Notes: generated by a model from the sequence alone, not told the origin. Positions 8,120 through 16,360 are shown, counted from the first letter of the stretch. The stretch is 32,324 nt of DNA from Spartobacteria bacterium UBA6821 (GCA_002452515.1 DKEN01000108.1:1-32324), one strand, 5' to 3'. Numbers and translations are program-made.

Positions 8120-8317
8120 ATGGCTAAACAAATAATTTGTCCAAATCCTAATTGTGGATACCACGGCCCAGCTAAGAGAAAAGCACGCGGGAGCTTTATT
8201 TTAGGCTTGGTGCTATGTTTGTTTTTTCTATTGCCGGGAATAATCTATTTCATACTGAAGTCGGGTTATCGGTACTACTGTCCGAAGTGCGGAATGCAGA
8301 TTGCCAACGATAATTAA
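8120..8317 (+). CDS. Small zinc-ribbon membrane protein
   Basis: This is a 65-residue protein with CPNPNC at residues 7-12, one hydrophobic segment at about 26-46 (FILGLVLCLFFLLPGIIYFI), and CPKC at 54-57. Two Cys pairs flanking a hydrophobic segment recall the LITAF-type arrangement, in which both Cys pairs fold into one zinc site on the same side of the membrane. That is an analogy from spacing, not a proven homology. The gene is clearly richer in A and T than its neighbours, and it uses codons such as TTA, ATA and AAT freely, suggesting recent acquisition. The start ATG at 8120 follows a GAAGA purine stretch. Confidence 0.65.
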   Translation: MAKQIICPNPNCGYHGPAKRKARGSFILGLVLCLFFLLPGIIYFILKSGYRYYCPKCGMQIANDN

Positions 8318-8578
8318 ATTCTGTGTATAAAATGGATCATTGCCTCGCTCGCTCCCACTCGGCTCGCCCTAGCGGGCTGTGATAATGCACAGGCTATCCC
8401 GATCGTTCCCACGACCGGCATTCATCTCTGGGCCTGCATTGATGCCGCCCGTTGGAAGCCCAAGACTCGCTGACTACCGGGCTTTCTTAGTGGTCATTTT
8501 TACTCACTTTCGGGAGCAGCAGCCTCCCTGAATTTCCCAGATTGGAGATTTTTCTCTTTTAGGAATCTAGTAAATACT
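8318..8578 (+). other. Intergenic stretch with an in-frame open extension and a possible terminator
   Basis: The zinc-ribbon gene and the porin are 334 bases apart. The frame of the zinc-ribbon gene stays open after its TAA for another 51 codons, to a TGA at 8471-8473, but no ATG begins this extension. A weak stem AGCCC/GGGCT at about 8456-8485, followed by TTTCTT, could terminate transcription. The rest up to the sigma54-like site at 8579 shows nothing I can name. Confidence 0.35.
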
Positions 8579-8594
8579 TGGCACGCCCTGTGCT
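8579..8594 (+). promoter_or_regulatory. Sigma54-type -24/-12 promoter of the porin gene
   Basis: TGGCACG (8579-8585), four bases, then GTGCT (8590-8594) matches the RpoN consensus TGGCAYR-N4-TTGCW at all but one specified position. A preceding T (TTGGCACG) also fits. Transcription would start near 8606, giving a leader of about 46 bases to the ATG at 8652. This is a prediction from sequence only. Confidence 0.6.
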
Positions 8595-8651
8595 TTCACT
8601 GATTCACTGGACTCCAACCAGTCCAACCAACCAAAACCCAATAAACCTACT

Positions 8652-9560
8652 ATGAAACTCATGACCCGCGTTGCTACGATCGCCCTCACGGCGGTTGCGG
8701 CCACTGCCTCCCTCAAGGCTGATACCAATAGCACCAACTCCATGGCCACCGGCAAGGATGTGAAGGCTCCCGTTGTGGCGGCAACTCCTGCCAGCCCAAT
8801 GTTCAACCTCAATGTGAGCGAGAACTATGACAGCCGCTACATGTTCCGCGGTGTCAACGAGGTTCCTAACACAGGCATCCTCTCCACCACCTTCAGCCCA
8901 ATCTGGCACATCACAGCCAATGACACCCTGACGGTGCCTATCTGGTATGCGACTGCTGTCGGCAAGACCTTCCCTAACGGTCTGCAGAACTATCGTGAGC
9001 TGGATGTTCCTGTGAGCTACACCCACGCTATTGGTAACTGGACACTCGGTGCTGGATATCAGCTCTATGTCTACATCAATCAGCCTTCAGCAACCCACCC
9101 TGGTGGCACTGGCATCCAGAACGAAGTCAATGTCAACGTGGCTTATACCTACAAGACTGGCATCGTCACCTGGACTCCTGCTCTGTTCTACTACTATGAG
9201 CTCGGCACAGTGAACAACTACACCTACGGCTCGGTCAATGCTGGTTCCAGCTTCCTTAGCCCACAGCTTGCGGCTTCGGTTCCTCTGAACTTCCTCAAGT
9301 CCGATGGTTCCATCACCTTCAACCCGAACGTCCAGTATAACTTCTCGTTCGCTTACAATGATGGTTCCTACAACAACGGTGCTCTCACCAAGCCTTACAG
9401 CGGAGCCAACAACTTCCAGGTACAGCTTCCTATCACCTGGCAGATCACCAAGATCGTATCCCTCACCGGATATGTCGCTTACTCCTATCAGGGTGCAAAC
9501 CTTGTCCAGACTTCTCCTAGCACAGTCTGGGGCGGTGCAAGCGTCGGTCTCTCCTTCTAA
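8652..9560 (+). CDS. Outer-membrane beta-barrel porin, TorF/Gcw_chp-like
   Basis: The 302-residue protein has a signal peptide (MKLMTRVATIALTAVAATAS, cleavage probably after LKA) and a low-complexity linker to about residue 50. A barrel follows with alternating aromatic and polar strands, ending ...WGGASVGLSF with the terminal Phe recognised by the BAM machinery. The first strand contains SENYDSRYMFRGVNE, which resembles the S-x-Y-x-F-R-G motif of TorF/Gcw_chp putative porins. From memory, those genes sit next to glnK-amtB in many proteobacteria, which fits the sigma54-like promoter here. No Shine-Dalgarno sequence is present; the leader is A/C-rich. The likely role is passage of small nitrogenous solutes; substrate unknown. 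A bidirectional terminator follows. Confidence 0.7.
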   Translation: MKLMTRVATIALTAVAATASLKADTNSTNSMATGKDVKAPVVAATPASPMFNLNVSENYDSRYMFRGVNEVPNTGILSTTFSPIWHITANDTLTVPIWYATAVGKTFPNGLQNYRELDVPVSYTHAIGNWTLGAGYQLYVYINQPSATHPGGTGIQNEVNVNVAYTYKTGIVTWTPALFYYYELGTVNNYTYGSVNAGSSFLSPQLAASVPLNFLKSDGSITFNPNVQYNFSFAYNDGSYNNGALTKPYSGANNFQVQLPITWQITKIVSLTGYVAYSYQGANLVQTSPSTVWGGASVGLSF

Positions 9561-9576
9561 GACTATTTAGATCTCT

Positions 9577-9615
9577 CACGAAAAGCCCCACTGGAAACAG
9601 TGGGGCTTTTTCGTG
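9577..9615. terminator. Bidirectional intrinsic terminator between porin and glnQ
   Basis: The hairpin has a 17-base stem, CACGAAAAGCCCCACTG pairing with 9598-9615 around a GAAA loop, with one extra T in the right arm. The right side gives a T-run for plus-strand transcripts, and the AAAA on the left gives a T-run for the minus-strand operon ending at 9630. Confidence 0.88.
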
Positions 9616-9629
9616 CCCGGATTTAGTGT

Positions 9630-10373
9630 TCAGAAGGCCAACACCTTCTCCAGAAATCGGGATGCCTGAAGCGACTGAGGCTGATGGAAAAATTCGCTGG
9701 CTGCTCCTACTTCCAGCAACTTTCCCTCGGAGAGAAAGGCAACCTGATCGGCAATTTTACGGGCAAACCCCATCTCATGAGTGACGAGAAGCATCGGCGT
9801 GCCCGAGTCCTTGAGTTCGGCGATCAGTTGCAACACCTCTGCCGTCATCTCCGGGTCGAGTGCCGAGGTCGGTTCATCAAACAGGAGTAAGCGTGGTTTT
9901 GCAGCAAGCGCCCTGGCAATCGCCACCCGTTGACGCTGTCCACCGGAAAGTAGTGCTGGTTTTTTCCCCGCATGATCGGCAAGGCCGAGTCGTGTCAGCA
10001 CCTCCAGAGCACGGGGATAAGCCTCTCTCTTTTCCATTCCATGCACCTCCGTGAGCGGCAGCACGACATTTTGCAGGGCTGTCATGTGAGGAAACAGATT
10101 GAATGCTTGAAACACGACCCCCAGGGAGCGGCGGTATCGAAGCAGAGCCTCCTCGCTCTCAGGTAGCGCCACGCCATCGAGAACAATGCGTCCTGTATCC
10201 GCATGCTCCAGTCCGGCAATCAACCTCAAAAGCGTCGATTTTCCACCGCCACTGGGTCCCAAGAGGGCAAGCACATGGGGAAAATCGACACTTCTGGTGA
10301 TCCCATCCAGAACGATGCGCTTCTCTGTCCCTGCTCCAAAAGACTTTAGAATATCTTGGAACTCAAGTTTCAT
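9630..10373 (-). CDS. glnQ: Polar amino-acid ABC importer, ATP-binding subunit
   Basis: A 247-residue ABC ATPase of the GlnQ/HisP type. Walker A GPSGGGKST is at 39-47, the Q-loop Gln in VVFQAFNLFPHMT near 88, the signature LSGGQRQRVAIARAL at 142-156, Walker B LLLFDEPTSALDPE near 162, and the H-loop in LLVTHEMGFA near 197. The VFQ-x-FNLFPHMT block and length are typical of amino-acid importers. The start ATG overlaps the permease gene by 11 bases, so the two are translationally linked. It is the last gene of a minus-strand run galE-tatD-permease-ATPase, ending at a bidirectional terminator. No substrate-binding protein is encoded nearby. The substrate could be glutamine, glutamate or another amino acid. 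Confidence 0.9.
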   Translation of the reverse strand: MKLEFQDILKSFGAGTEKRIVLDGITRSVDFPHVLALLGPSGGGKSTLLRLIAGLEHADTGRIVLDGVALPESEEALLRYRRSLGVVFQAFNLFPHMTALQNVVLPLTEVHGMEKREAYPRALEVLTRLGLADHAGKKPALLSGGQRQRVAIARALAAKPRLLLFDEPTSALDPEMTAEVLQLIAELKDSGTPMLLVTHEMGFARKIADQVAFLSEGKLLEVGAASEFFHQPQSLQASRFLEKVLAF

Positions 10374-11139
10374 AACGGAGATGGCCTTCCAGCTGCTTTG
10401 AGAGGAGAGAGATCGGAAGCGTCAGCACCAGATAGCCAACCCCCAGAGGAATAAAACTTTCCAAGGTCCGATAGGTGGCGGAGTTCACCTGCTGGGCTGC
10501 CAAGGTGAACTCAGTCAGCCCGATGATGGAAAGGAGCGAAGAATCCTTGATGAGAGAGGCAAATTGCCCCGCCAGAGCGGGAAGTATCTGCCGAAGTGCC
10601 TGAGGGGCAATCACAAAGCGGTAGATCTGAGGGGTGGTGAACCCGATAGCCCGTGCTGACTCCAGCTGAGAGGCGGGAATCGCTTCAATGCCGGCTCTGA
10701 TCATCTCTGCAAGGTAGGCGCCACTAAAGAGCGAAAGGATCAACACCCCGGCAATCAACCGATTGTCCAACCCGAGACCATTTGCAACCACATAAAAGAG
10801 AAAGAGGATCTGCACCAGCAGCGGTGTCCCACGCACTATCTCGACATAGAGCAGGGTCACTGCTCTCAGCGGAACAAAGGGTGATCTTCTCCCCAAAGCT
10901 ACACCCAATCCGATTAGGGTACTGAGAGCCAGGGAGGACAGTGAAATAAGGATTGTGAGCAACCATCCCTTCCAAAAGAGATCATGATACTGCCAGACAG
11001 CATTCCAACCACTTTGGGTTGCTGCCCAGTTCATCACTCCGGCACAGAGCAACGAGATCAGAAGAAAAAGCCAACCGCCTTGAACCCATCCCGGAGAGGG
11101 GCTTCTTGCCGAGTCAAAGAAGAGCGCCCTTGGTTTCAT
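10363..11139 (-). CDS. glnP: Polar amino-acid ABC importer, permease subunit
   Basis: The 258-residue inner-membrane subunit has an N-terminal extra segment (LFLLISLLCAGVMNWAA) followed by the usual HisM/GlnP core. The conserved stretch EIVRGTPLLVQILFLFYV is near 110-130. The coupling EAA loop AEMIRAGIEAIPASQLESAR is near 170-189 and contacts the ATPase. There are roughly five to six transmembrane helices. It overlaps the ATPase start by 11 bases and begins 5 bases after tatD ends. No periplasmic binding domain is fused to it, unlike some GlnP proteins of Gram-positive bacteria. A single permease gene suggests a homodimer. The family is certain; substrate unknown. Confidence 0.9.
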   Translation of the reverse strand: MKPRALFFDSARSPSPGWVQGGWLFLLISLLCAGVMNWAATQSGWNAVWQYHDLFWKGWLLTILISLSSLALSTLIGLGVALGRRSPFVPLRAVTLLYVEIVRGTPLLVQILFLFYVVANGLGLDNRLIAGVLILSLFSGAYLAEMIRAGIEAIPASQLESARAIGFTTPQIYRFVIAPQALRQILPALAGQFASLIKDSSLLSIIGLTEFTLAAQQVNSATYRTLESFIPLGVGYLVLTLPISLLSKQLEGHLRYET

Positions 11140-11144
11140 GCGAG

Positions 11145-12020
11145 TTAACTTGCCCTTCCCGAACGCTGAAACCGGAAGAATGTCTCTGCTGTTTGCGAGC
11201 TTGCTGCGGCTACCTCTTCCAAGGTAATCCCACGGGCCAGTGCAACCTGTTCCGCCACGATCCGGGTGTGGAAGGGCTCCGCCCTCTTACCCCGATAAGG
11301 AACGGGAGCGAGATACGGACAGTCCGTCTCCACCATATAACCATCAGCTGGGACAGCTGCGGCCGTCACCCGTACCTGATCTGCATTTTTGAAGGAAATG
11401 ATGCCTGTGAATGAAACGAGATGGCCGAGCGACCGCACCTCTTCGGCCTCTTCAGGAGTCCCGCCGAAACAATGAAAGACACCGCGCACCCTGCCAGTGT
11501 AGGGACTGAGTACGGCCAAGGTATCGTGCCAGGCACTGCGCTGATGGATAACGGCATTGAGTCCGAATTCCTCAGCCAGATCGAGCTGCATCCTGAATGC
11601 ATCGGCCTGCGCATTCTTCCAGACGTCCTCTGCGAGGAGTCGCCCCGTATCGTCCGTAGTTTGAAACTGAAGATAGTCTGTTTGTGGAGTGAGCGACTTC
11701 AACTCCTCCGGCACATGATGGTAATCGATCCCTGTCTCACCGATGGCAACGACTTTGGGGTGTTGAGCCAGTTCCCGAAGCGCGGGGAGAAAATCGAGCC
11801 CTTCTTCCGTCACATTGGTCGGATGAATGCCGACCACGGCGTAAACATTGGGAAACCGTTCCGCTAATGCCACTGCCCTCCGGCTGCTTTCAATTCCGGT
11901 TCCGATACTGATGATCCTGGTGACTCCTGCATCAGATGCCCGGGCGATAACAGCCTCCAGATCCTGGGAAAAATCCGGGTAATCGAGATGGGCGTGGGTA
12001 TCGATGAGTTCCACACCCAT
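11145..12020 (-). CDS. TatD-family metal-dependent hydrolase (DNase)
   Basis: A TIM-barrel metallohydrolase of 291 residues. Metal ligands are visible as DTHAHLD at 7-13 (His9, His11), GETGIDY near 97-103 (Glu), H in VIHQRSAW, HCFGG near 185, and Asp in VETDCPYLAP near 233. GIHPTNV near 64 is another family block. TatD/YcfH/YabD proteins are reported as 3'-5' exonucleases and as D-aminoacyl-tRNA-related or quality-control hydrolases; the exact role is not settled. Compared with typical members (255-265) it is about 30 residues longer, with an insert around 105-135 (EELKSLTPQTDYLQFQ onward). It lies 4 bases after galE and 5 bases before the permease, so it is in the middle of a tightly packed operon. 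Confidence 0.9.
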   Translation of the reverse strand: MGVELIDTHAHLDYPDFSQDLEAVIARASDAGVTRIISIGTGIESSRRAVALAERFPNVYAVVGIHPTNVTEEGLDFLPALRELAQHPKVVAIGETGIDYHHVPEELKSLTPQTDYLQFQTTDDTGRLLAEDVWKNAQADAFRMQLDLAEEFGLNAVIHQRSAWHDTLAVLSPYTGRVRGVFHCFGGTPEEAEEVRSLGHLVSFTGIISFKNADQVRVTAAAVPADGYMVETDCPYLAPVPYRGKRAEPFHTRIVAEQVALARGITLEEVAAASSQTAETFFRFQRSGRAS

Positions 12021-12024
12021 ACCC

Positions 12025-12999
12025 TTAATCTCCGTATCCCTCCGGATGCTTCACATGCCAGGCCCAGGCGCTCTCGACGATTGCCCGGATGTCCTGATAT
12101 TTCGGTTTCCAGCCCAGTTCACGCTGGATCTTGTCTGAACCGGCGATGAGAAGAGGGGGATCACCGGCACGACGTGGCTTTTCAATGGCCGGAATCGCAT
12201 GTCCCGTGATGGAACGACAACAATCAATGACTTCCTTGACGGATGTACCACCGCCGGTGCCGAGATTGTAAAACGCGCCTTCCTTGGCATTGAGGGCAAG
12301 CAAGTGTGCCTGGGCCAGATCGATGATATGGATATAATCACGGACGCAACTCCCGTCGGGCGTGGGATAATCGGTGCCGTAGATGTCGACGGACTCCTTC
12401 TGGCCAAGCGCTACCTTGAGTACGTTTGGAATCAGATGGGTCTCAATCCGGTGGTCCTCACCAAAAGCTTCTGATGCACCGGCGGCATTGAAGTACCGCA
12501 GGGCGACAAAGGTGATGCCATGGAGTTCGCCATACCAGCGGAGCACCTTCTCAAACATCAGTTTGGATTCCCCGTAAGGATTGATGGGCTTCTGGTTGAG
12601 CGTTTCATCGATCGGCATCCGCTCGGGCACGCCGAAGGTGGCACAGGTGGACGAAAAAACGAACCTCTTTACTCCTTCCGACACCATGGCCTCCAGAAGA
12701 TTGACACCGTTGCCCACATTATTGCGGAAGTATTTTCCAGGATTGGTCATCGATTCCCCTACCAGCGCGTTGGCCGCGAAATGCATCACCGCCTCGGCCT
12801 TGGACTCACGAAGCGCCAGCTTGATCGCTTCAATGTCTGCCAGATCCCCCTGAAAAAATTCCGCTCTCGGATCGACTGCAAGGCGGTGTCCCTCGGTCAG
12901 GTTGTCAAAGACGGCCACTTTGTAGCCCTGATTCAAAAGTTGTTCGACGCAGATACTGCCAATATATCCTGCTCCGCCGGTCACGAGAATGGTTTGCAT
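12025..12999 (-). CDS. galE: UDP-glucose 4-epimerase
   Basis: This enzyme of 324 residues interconverts UDP-glucose and UDP-galactose with bound NAD. The Rossmann motif GGAGYIGS is at 8-15. The catalytic triad region is SSTCATFG near 116-123 (Ser/Thr) and YGESK at 142-146 (Tyr142, Lys146). ALRYFNAAGA and SCVRDYIHIIDLAQAH are standard GalE blocks. I chose the ATG at 12999 (MQTILVTGG), although the frame is open to 13146; the extra 49 residues are not GalE-like and would cover the probable promoter region. It feeds galactose into LPS or exopolysaccharide. It is the first gene of a four-gene minus-strand run and is divergent from the transglutaminase gene. Confidence 0.94.
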   Translation of the reverse strand: MQTILVTGGAGYIGSICVEQLLNQGYKVAVFDNLTEGHRLAVDPRAEFFQGDLADIEAIKLALRESKAEAVMHFAANALVGESMTNPGKYFRNNVGNGVNLLEAMVSEGVKRFVFSSTCATFGVPERMPIDETLNQKPINPYGESKLMFEKVLRWYGELHGITFVALRYFNAAGASEAFGEDHRIETHLIPNVLKVALGQKESVDIYGTDYPTPDGSCVRDYIHIIDLAQAHLLALNAKEGAFYNLGTGGGTSVKEVIDCCRSITGHAIPAIEKPRRAGDPPLLIAGSDKIQRELGWKPKYQDIRAIVESAWAWHVKHPEGYGD

Positions 13000-13093
13000 C
13001 ACCTGAGAGTAATTTCTCCCCATCAAAGGTAAAGCCAAAGGCACCGCAGTAGCCACACGCGTCTTGGTATGGGGTTTGCTCTCGTGAAATAGA

Positions 13094-13106
13094 TGACATC
13101 TGTCAA
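13094..13106 (-). promoter_or_regulatory. Possible -35 element and interrupted palindrome upstream of galE
   Basis: The 260-base region between galE and the transglutaminase gene holds, on the minus strand, a perfect TTGACA (complement of 13101-13106) that overlaps an interrupted palindrome TGACA-N2-TGTCA (13094-13105). I see no good -10 at normal spacing, so this may be an operator or chance. For the rightward gene, CTATAAG near 13221 is a possible -10. Confidence 0.25.
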
Positions 13107-13259
13107 AAAAAACATCCGCTGGAGGGTTCGCCTCCGCCGATTCCATGCATCCCTGCTCATGCTTCCCTCCAAACGAAGAGTATTTCCACTGATCTCCTTT
13201 CTCTTTCGTTAGGGAACCGCCTATAAGAAGATTTCGCTTCGCCTGTTGCTTCCCTCCTC

Positions 13260-14153
13260 ATGTTCCTTCGCATTGATCACACCACCCATTATCGCTATGC
13301 GAAACAGGTTGAATTCACCCCTCACCTCCTGCGGCTTCGACCTCGGACAACCCCTGGACTCCATCTGCTCAAATCCGAACTCACTATCAGTCCCGAGGTC
13401 TCCGTAAAATGGAACCTCGATCTGCTCGGTAACATTGTCGGCAGGGCGACTTTTCCAGAAAAGGCTGACGAACTGCTCATCAAAAGCTCCATCCTGCTCG
13501 AACAGAATCTGACCAACCCTTTTGACTTTATTCTGGAGAATCGCGCCATGAACATTCCCATCCAGTATACTGAGAGGGAGAGCACCTTGCTGGCCGCCTT
13601 CCTCCATCCCCTAGATGGAAGTGCCGGCACCATTCTCGGCTATTGGCTCAAACCCTATCTCGTCCGCAATACAGGAGCATCCTCCGAGCCCGCAACGCTC
13701 GGGACACTCCTCTCCATCAACAGCGCCATTCGCACCCTTTTCCGCTACTCTCCACGTCACGAACATGGAGTTTGGAATGTCAGTGAGATCGTGACTTATG
13801 GTGAAGGAACATGCCGGGATTTTGCCCATCTTATGATTGAGGCCGTGCGCTTTCTGGGTATTGCCGCCCGTTATGTGAGCGGTTATCTCTGCTCTTCTCC
13901 GGGAGGATTGGAGGGAGAATCCTACACACATGCCTGGTGCGAGATCTATCTGCCGGGTGCAGGATGGCGCGGATTTGACCCCACCAATGGAATTCTCGCG
14001 GATGCCCACCACATTGCCGTGGCGGCCTCAATGGCGGCGGGAGACATCCCTCCGGTGGAGGGTTCCTACTGTGGAGAACCCGATCTCTGCATTGTCCATG
14101 ACGGACAAATCTCCGCACGGGAATTACTCCCGGGAGAAGAACTCATGCCATGA
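13260..14153 (+). CDS. Transglutaminase-like cysteine protease-fold protein
   Basis: A 297-residue protein of the bacterial transglutaminase-like family (COG1305 type). The N-terminal beta domain begins MFLRIDHTTHYRYAKQVEF and contains LRLRPRTTPG, both typical. The catalytic triad is Cys185 in YGEGTCRDFAHLM, His224 in SYTHAWCEIYLPG and Asp240 in GFDPTNG. There is no signal peptide, so it is probably cytosolic. Its stop overlaps the next start (ATGA at 14150-14153). In many bacteria this domain is the N-terminal part of one long protein with DUF2126, or sits beside DUF2126, alpha-E and circularly permuted ATP-grasp genes. Here only the DUF2126 partner is present. Biochemical activity (protease, amidase or cross-linking) is unknown. 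Confidence 0.88.
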   Translation: MFLRIDHTTHYRYAKQVEFTPHLLRLRPRTTPGLHLLKSELTISPEVSVKWNLDLLGNIVGRATFPEKADELLIKSSILLEQNLTNPFDFILENRAMNIPIQYTERESTLLAAFLHPLDGSAGTILGYWLKPYLVRNTGASSEPATLGTLLSINSAIRTLFRYSPRHEHGVWNVSEIVTYGEGTCRDFAHLMIEAVRFLGIAARYVSGYLCSSPGGLEGESYTHAWCEIYLPGAGWRGFDPTNGILADAHHIAVAASMAAGDIPPVEGSYCGEPDLCIVHDGQISARELLPGEELMP

Positions 14154-16360
14154 CCACCGTGCCGACTACTTTAGAAGGATATCTTGAAGGCTTGCGAGCC
14201 CAAGGGCTTCATGCCGATGCCTTGCTGGCAAAGGCCGGACTGACACTCACTCAGGGCGGTGAGCCGACCTTCATTCCTAAAAATCCCGTTTCTCCCGAAT
14301 GGCATCTCGAGGCACTCGGTGATGAAAAACTCGATCTCGCCTGGAAACTCTGCCGGGCTCTGGAAAAATCGCTCATGCCGGGAGCGGTCATTCTCCGCTC
14401 CAATGGAAAACATTATCCTGGCGAACCGATTCCACGTTGGAAGCTCACCCTGCTACGCAGGCAGGGATCAGTGCTCTGGAAAAACCCCGCTCTTCTCTCA
14501 CAGGGTAAGAAAGGAAAAAAACAGCCCGTTACTCCGAGAAAGTTTATCTCCACCCTGGCAATAGAACTCGGCGTTCCGGGAAGCATCCGTCCCGTCTACG
14601 AGGATGTGGAAGCAGCCATGCGCGCATCTGCACTCCTCGGCGAGCACCCGCCGCTGCCCCGTTATTCCAGGAGCAAAAAGGGATTCGTCCAACCCCGTTG
14701 GACGACGGCAGAGCGGAAGCGTTGGCAGGAACTCCATCGCACGACAGGCTGGGTATTGCCGCTCGATCGCATCGAGGGTGTCTGGAAGACGGACGACTGG
14801 GTTTTGCCGGATGGAGGTGACCTGCTCCTTCTCCCTGGTACCAGTTCCATCGGTCTGCGCCTGCCTCTCTCCCAACTCCCTGCCGGCAGACTTCCTCGCG
14901 CTCTCACCGCTGAGATTCGCGAGGGTGCACTCACTCTTTTCCTGCCCCCTTTCCTCGAGGCTTCCTCCTTCGCGGATCTGCTTGCAGCCATCGAAAAGAC
15001 CGCGGAGTCCCTCAACTCACCACCCATCGCGATCGAGGGATATCCACCGCCGCACGAGGATGACTGGGAAAACCTCTCCGTGATTCCCGACCCCGGCGTC
15101 ATAGAGGTGAATCTCCCCCCGGCAGCCAGTTGGGAAAGCTTAGAAAAGACCGTCTCCGCACTTTTTCTAGCAGCGGAAGAATGCGGCCTTAGGGGGACCC
15201 GACTCCTTCCTTCCGGTGAAATTTCCGCCACCGGGGGCGGTGCTCATCTTGTTCTTGGAGGCACTTCCATTGATTCGAATCCCTTTTTGCTCAAACCGCA
15301 TCTTCTGCCGAGCTTCCTGCGATTCATCCAGCGTCATCCATCACTTTCCTATCTCTTCAGCGGGCGCTTTGTCGGCCCCTCATCTCAGGCACCAAGGGCT
15401 GATGAAAGTTTCTTTGAAATACCCAGGGAACTCGGGATCGCCCTCACCGCCATGGAGAGCATGGAAGCTCCTGCATCCCCAATCATCATTGATGCGATCC
15501 TGCGTAATCTGCTCCTTGATTATAATGGCAACACCCACAAAGCCGAGGTCAGCGTGGATAAGTTCTTCAATCCCTTCATGCCCAACGGACGTCTCGGCCT
15601 GGTGGAATTCCGTTCCATCGAGATGTCTCCAGACATCGAGCAGTTTCTGGCCATTCAAGCGCTCTGGCGTGCCCTGGCAGCTTGCTTTGCGGTGAAGCCC
15701 TACACCGAACCGCTGATTGATTGGAAGGGAAAGCTACACGATGATTTCCTCCTTCCCTTCTTCCTCGAGGAGGATCTCGACAAGGTCCTTGCTTATCTCA
15801 ATGACTCGGGTTTCAACTTCAACCGCGCATGGTTTCAGCCGCATCTTCGATTCCGTTTTCCGATCCTTGCCGAAGAAACCGTCGCCGGATTTCCATGGCA
15901 TCTCCGCCGGGCACTGGAACCATGGCCACTGCTTGGTGAGGAACCTGCCGGAGGCGGTGTGATTCGTTGTGTCGATTCTTCCACCGAAAGGCTGGAGTTC
16001 CGCCTCTATGCCGCGGCCAAAGACCGTAAAAAAGCCCCTCTTACCATCTCGATCAATGGCTGGAAACTTCCTCTGCATCCCCATCCCGAAGGCGGTTTTA
16101 TCGGTGCCGTGCGATTTAGGACATTTTTGCTCCGGACCTGCCTGCATCCTCAGATTCTCCCTCACACCCCCCTCCTGATTGAATTCTTCGACGAGTCAGA
16201 AAAACAACTCGGCGCCTGGAACTATCACCCGATCATGATCGACCATGCCAAGAAAGCCCCGCGCTATCTTGTGCCTGCGAAGAACCCGGAAATTACTCCT
16301 CCAAAAATGCACCCGACACAGGGAGAGGGAAAGACCCTTGATCTGCTTACCGCGGTCTAA
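14150..16360 (+). CDS. DUF2126 protein, stand-alone
   Basis: This 736-residue protein matches DUF2126 along its length. LTLTQGGEPTFIPKN is near residues 31-45, LRSNGKHYPGEPIPRWKL near 83-100, and a core near 365-420 has ATGGGAHLVLGG, LSYLFSGRFVGPSSQAP and ADES. LRNLLLDYNGNTHKAEVSVD is near 450-470, followed by GRLGLVEFRSIEMSP. The family has been likened to glutamine-synthetase/GCS-type carboxylate-amine ligases, which would make it a peptide-bond-forming partner of the transglutaminase; I treat that as a hypothesis. Usual relatives of about 1,100 residues carry the transglutaminase at the N-terminus, so here one gene appears as two overlapping by 4 bases. It ends with a 4-base convergent overlap with tag. 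Confidence 0.88.
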   Translation: MTTVPTTLEGYLEGLRAQGLHADALLAKAGLTLTQGGEPTFIPKNPVSPEWHLEALGDEKLDLAWKLCRALEKSLMPGAVILRSNGKHYPGEPIPRWKLTLLRRQGSVLWKNPALLSQGKKGKKQPVTPRKFISTLAIELGVPGSIRPVYEDVEAAMRASALLGEHPPLPRYSRSKKGFVQPRWTTAERKRWQELHRTTGWVLPLDRIEGVWKTDDWVLPDGGDLLLLPGTSSIGLRLPLSQLPAGRLPRALTAEIREGALTLFLPPFLEASSFADLLAAIEKTAESLNSPPIAIEGYPPPHEDDWENLSVIPDPGVIEVNLPPAASWESLEKTVSALFLAAEECGLRGTRLLPSGEISATGGGAHLVLGGTSIDSNPFLLKPHLLPSFLRFIQRHPSLSYLFSGRFVGPSSQAPRADESFFEIPRELGIALTAMESMEAPASPIIIDAILRNLLLDYNGNTHKAEVSVDKFFNPFMPNGRLGLVEFRSIEMSPDIEQFLAIQALWRALAACFAVKPYTEPLIDWKGKLHDDFLLPFFLEEDLDKVLAYLNDSGFNFNRAWFQPHLRFRFPILAEETVAGFPWHLRRALEPWPLLGEEPAGGGVIRCVDSSTERLEFRLYAAAKDRKKAPLTISINGWKLPLHPHPEGGFIGAVRFRTFLLRTCLHPQILPHTPLLIEFFDESEKQLGAWNYHPIMIDHAKKAPRYLVPAKNPEITPPKMHPTQGEGKTLDLLTAV

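Noticed and set aside
13000..13146. 49-residue N-terminal extension of GalE
   Set aside because: Not similar to GalE, and it would cover the divergent promoter region; the standard MQTILVTGG start is at 12999.
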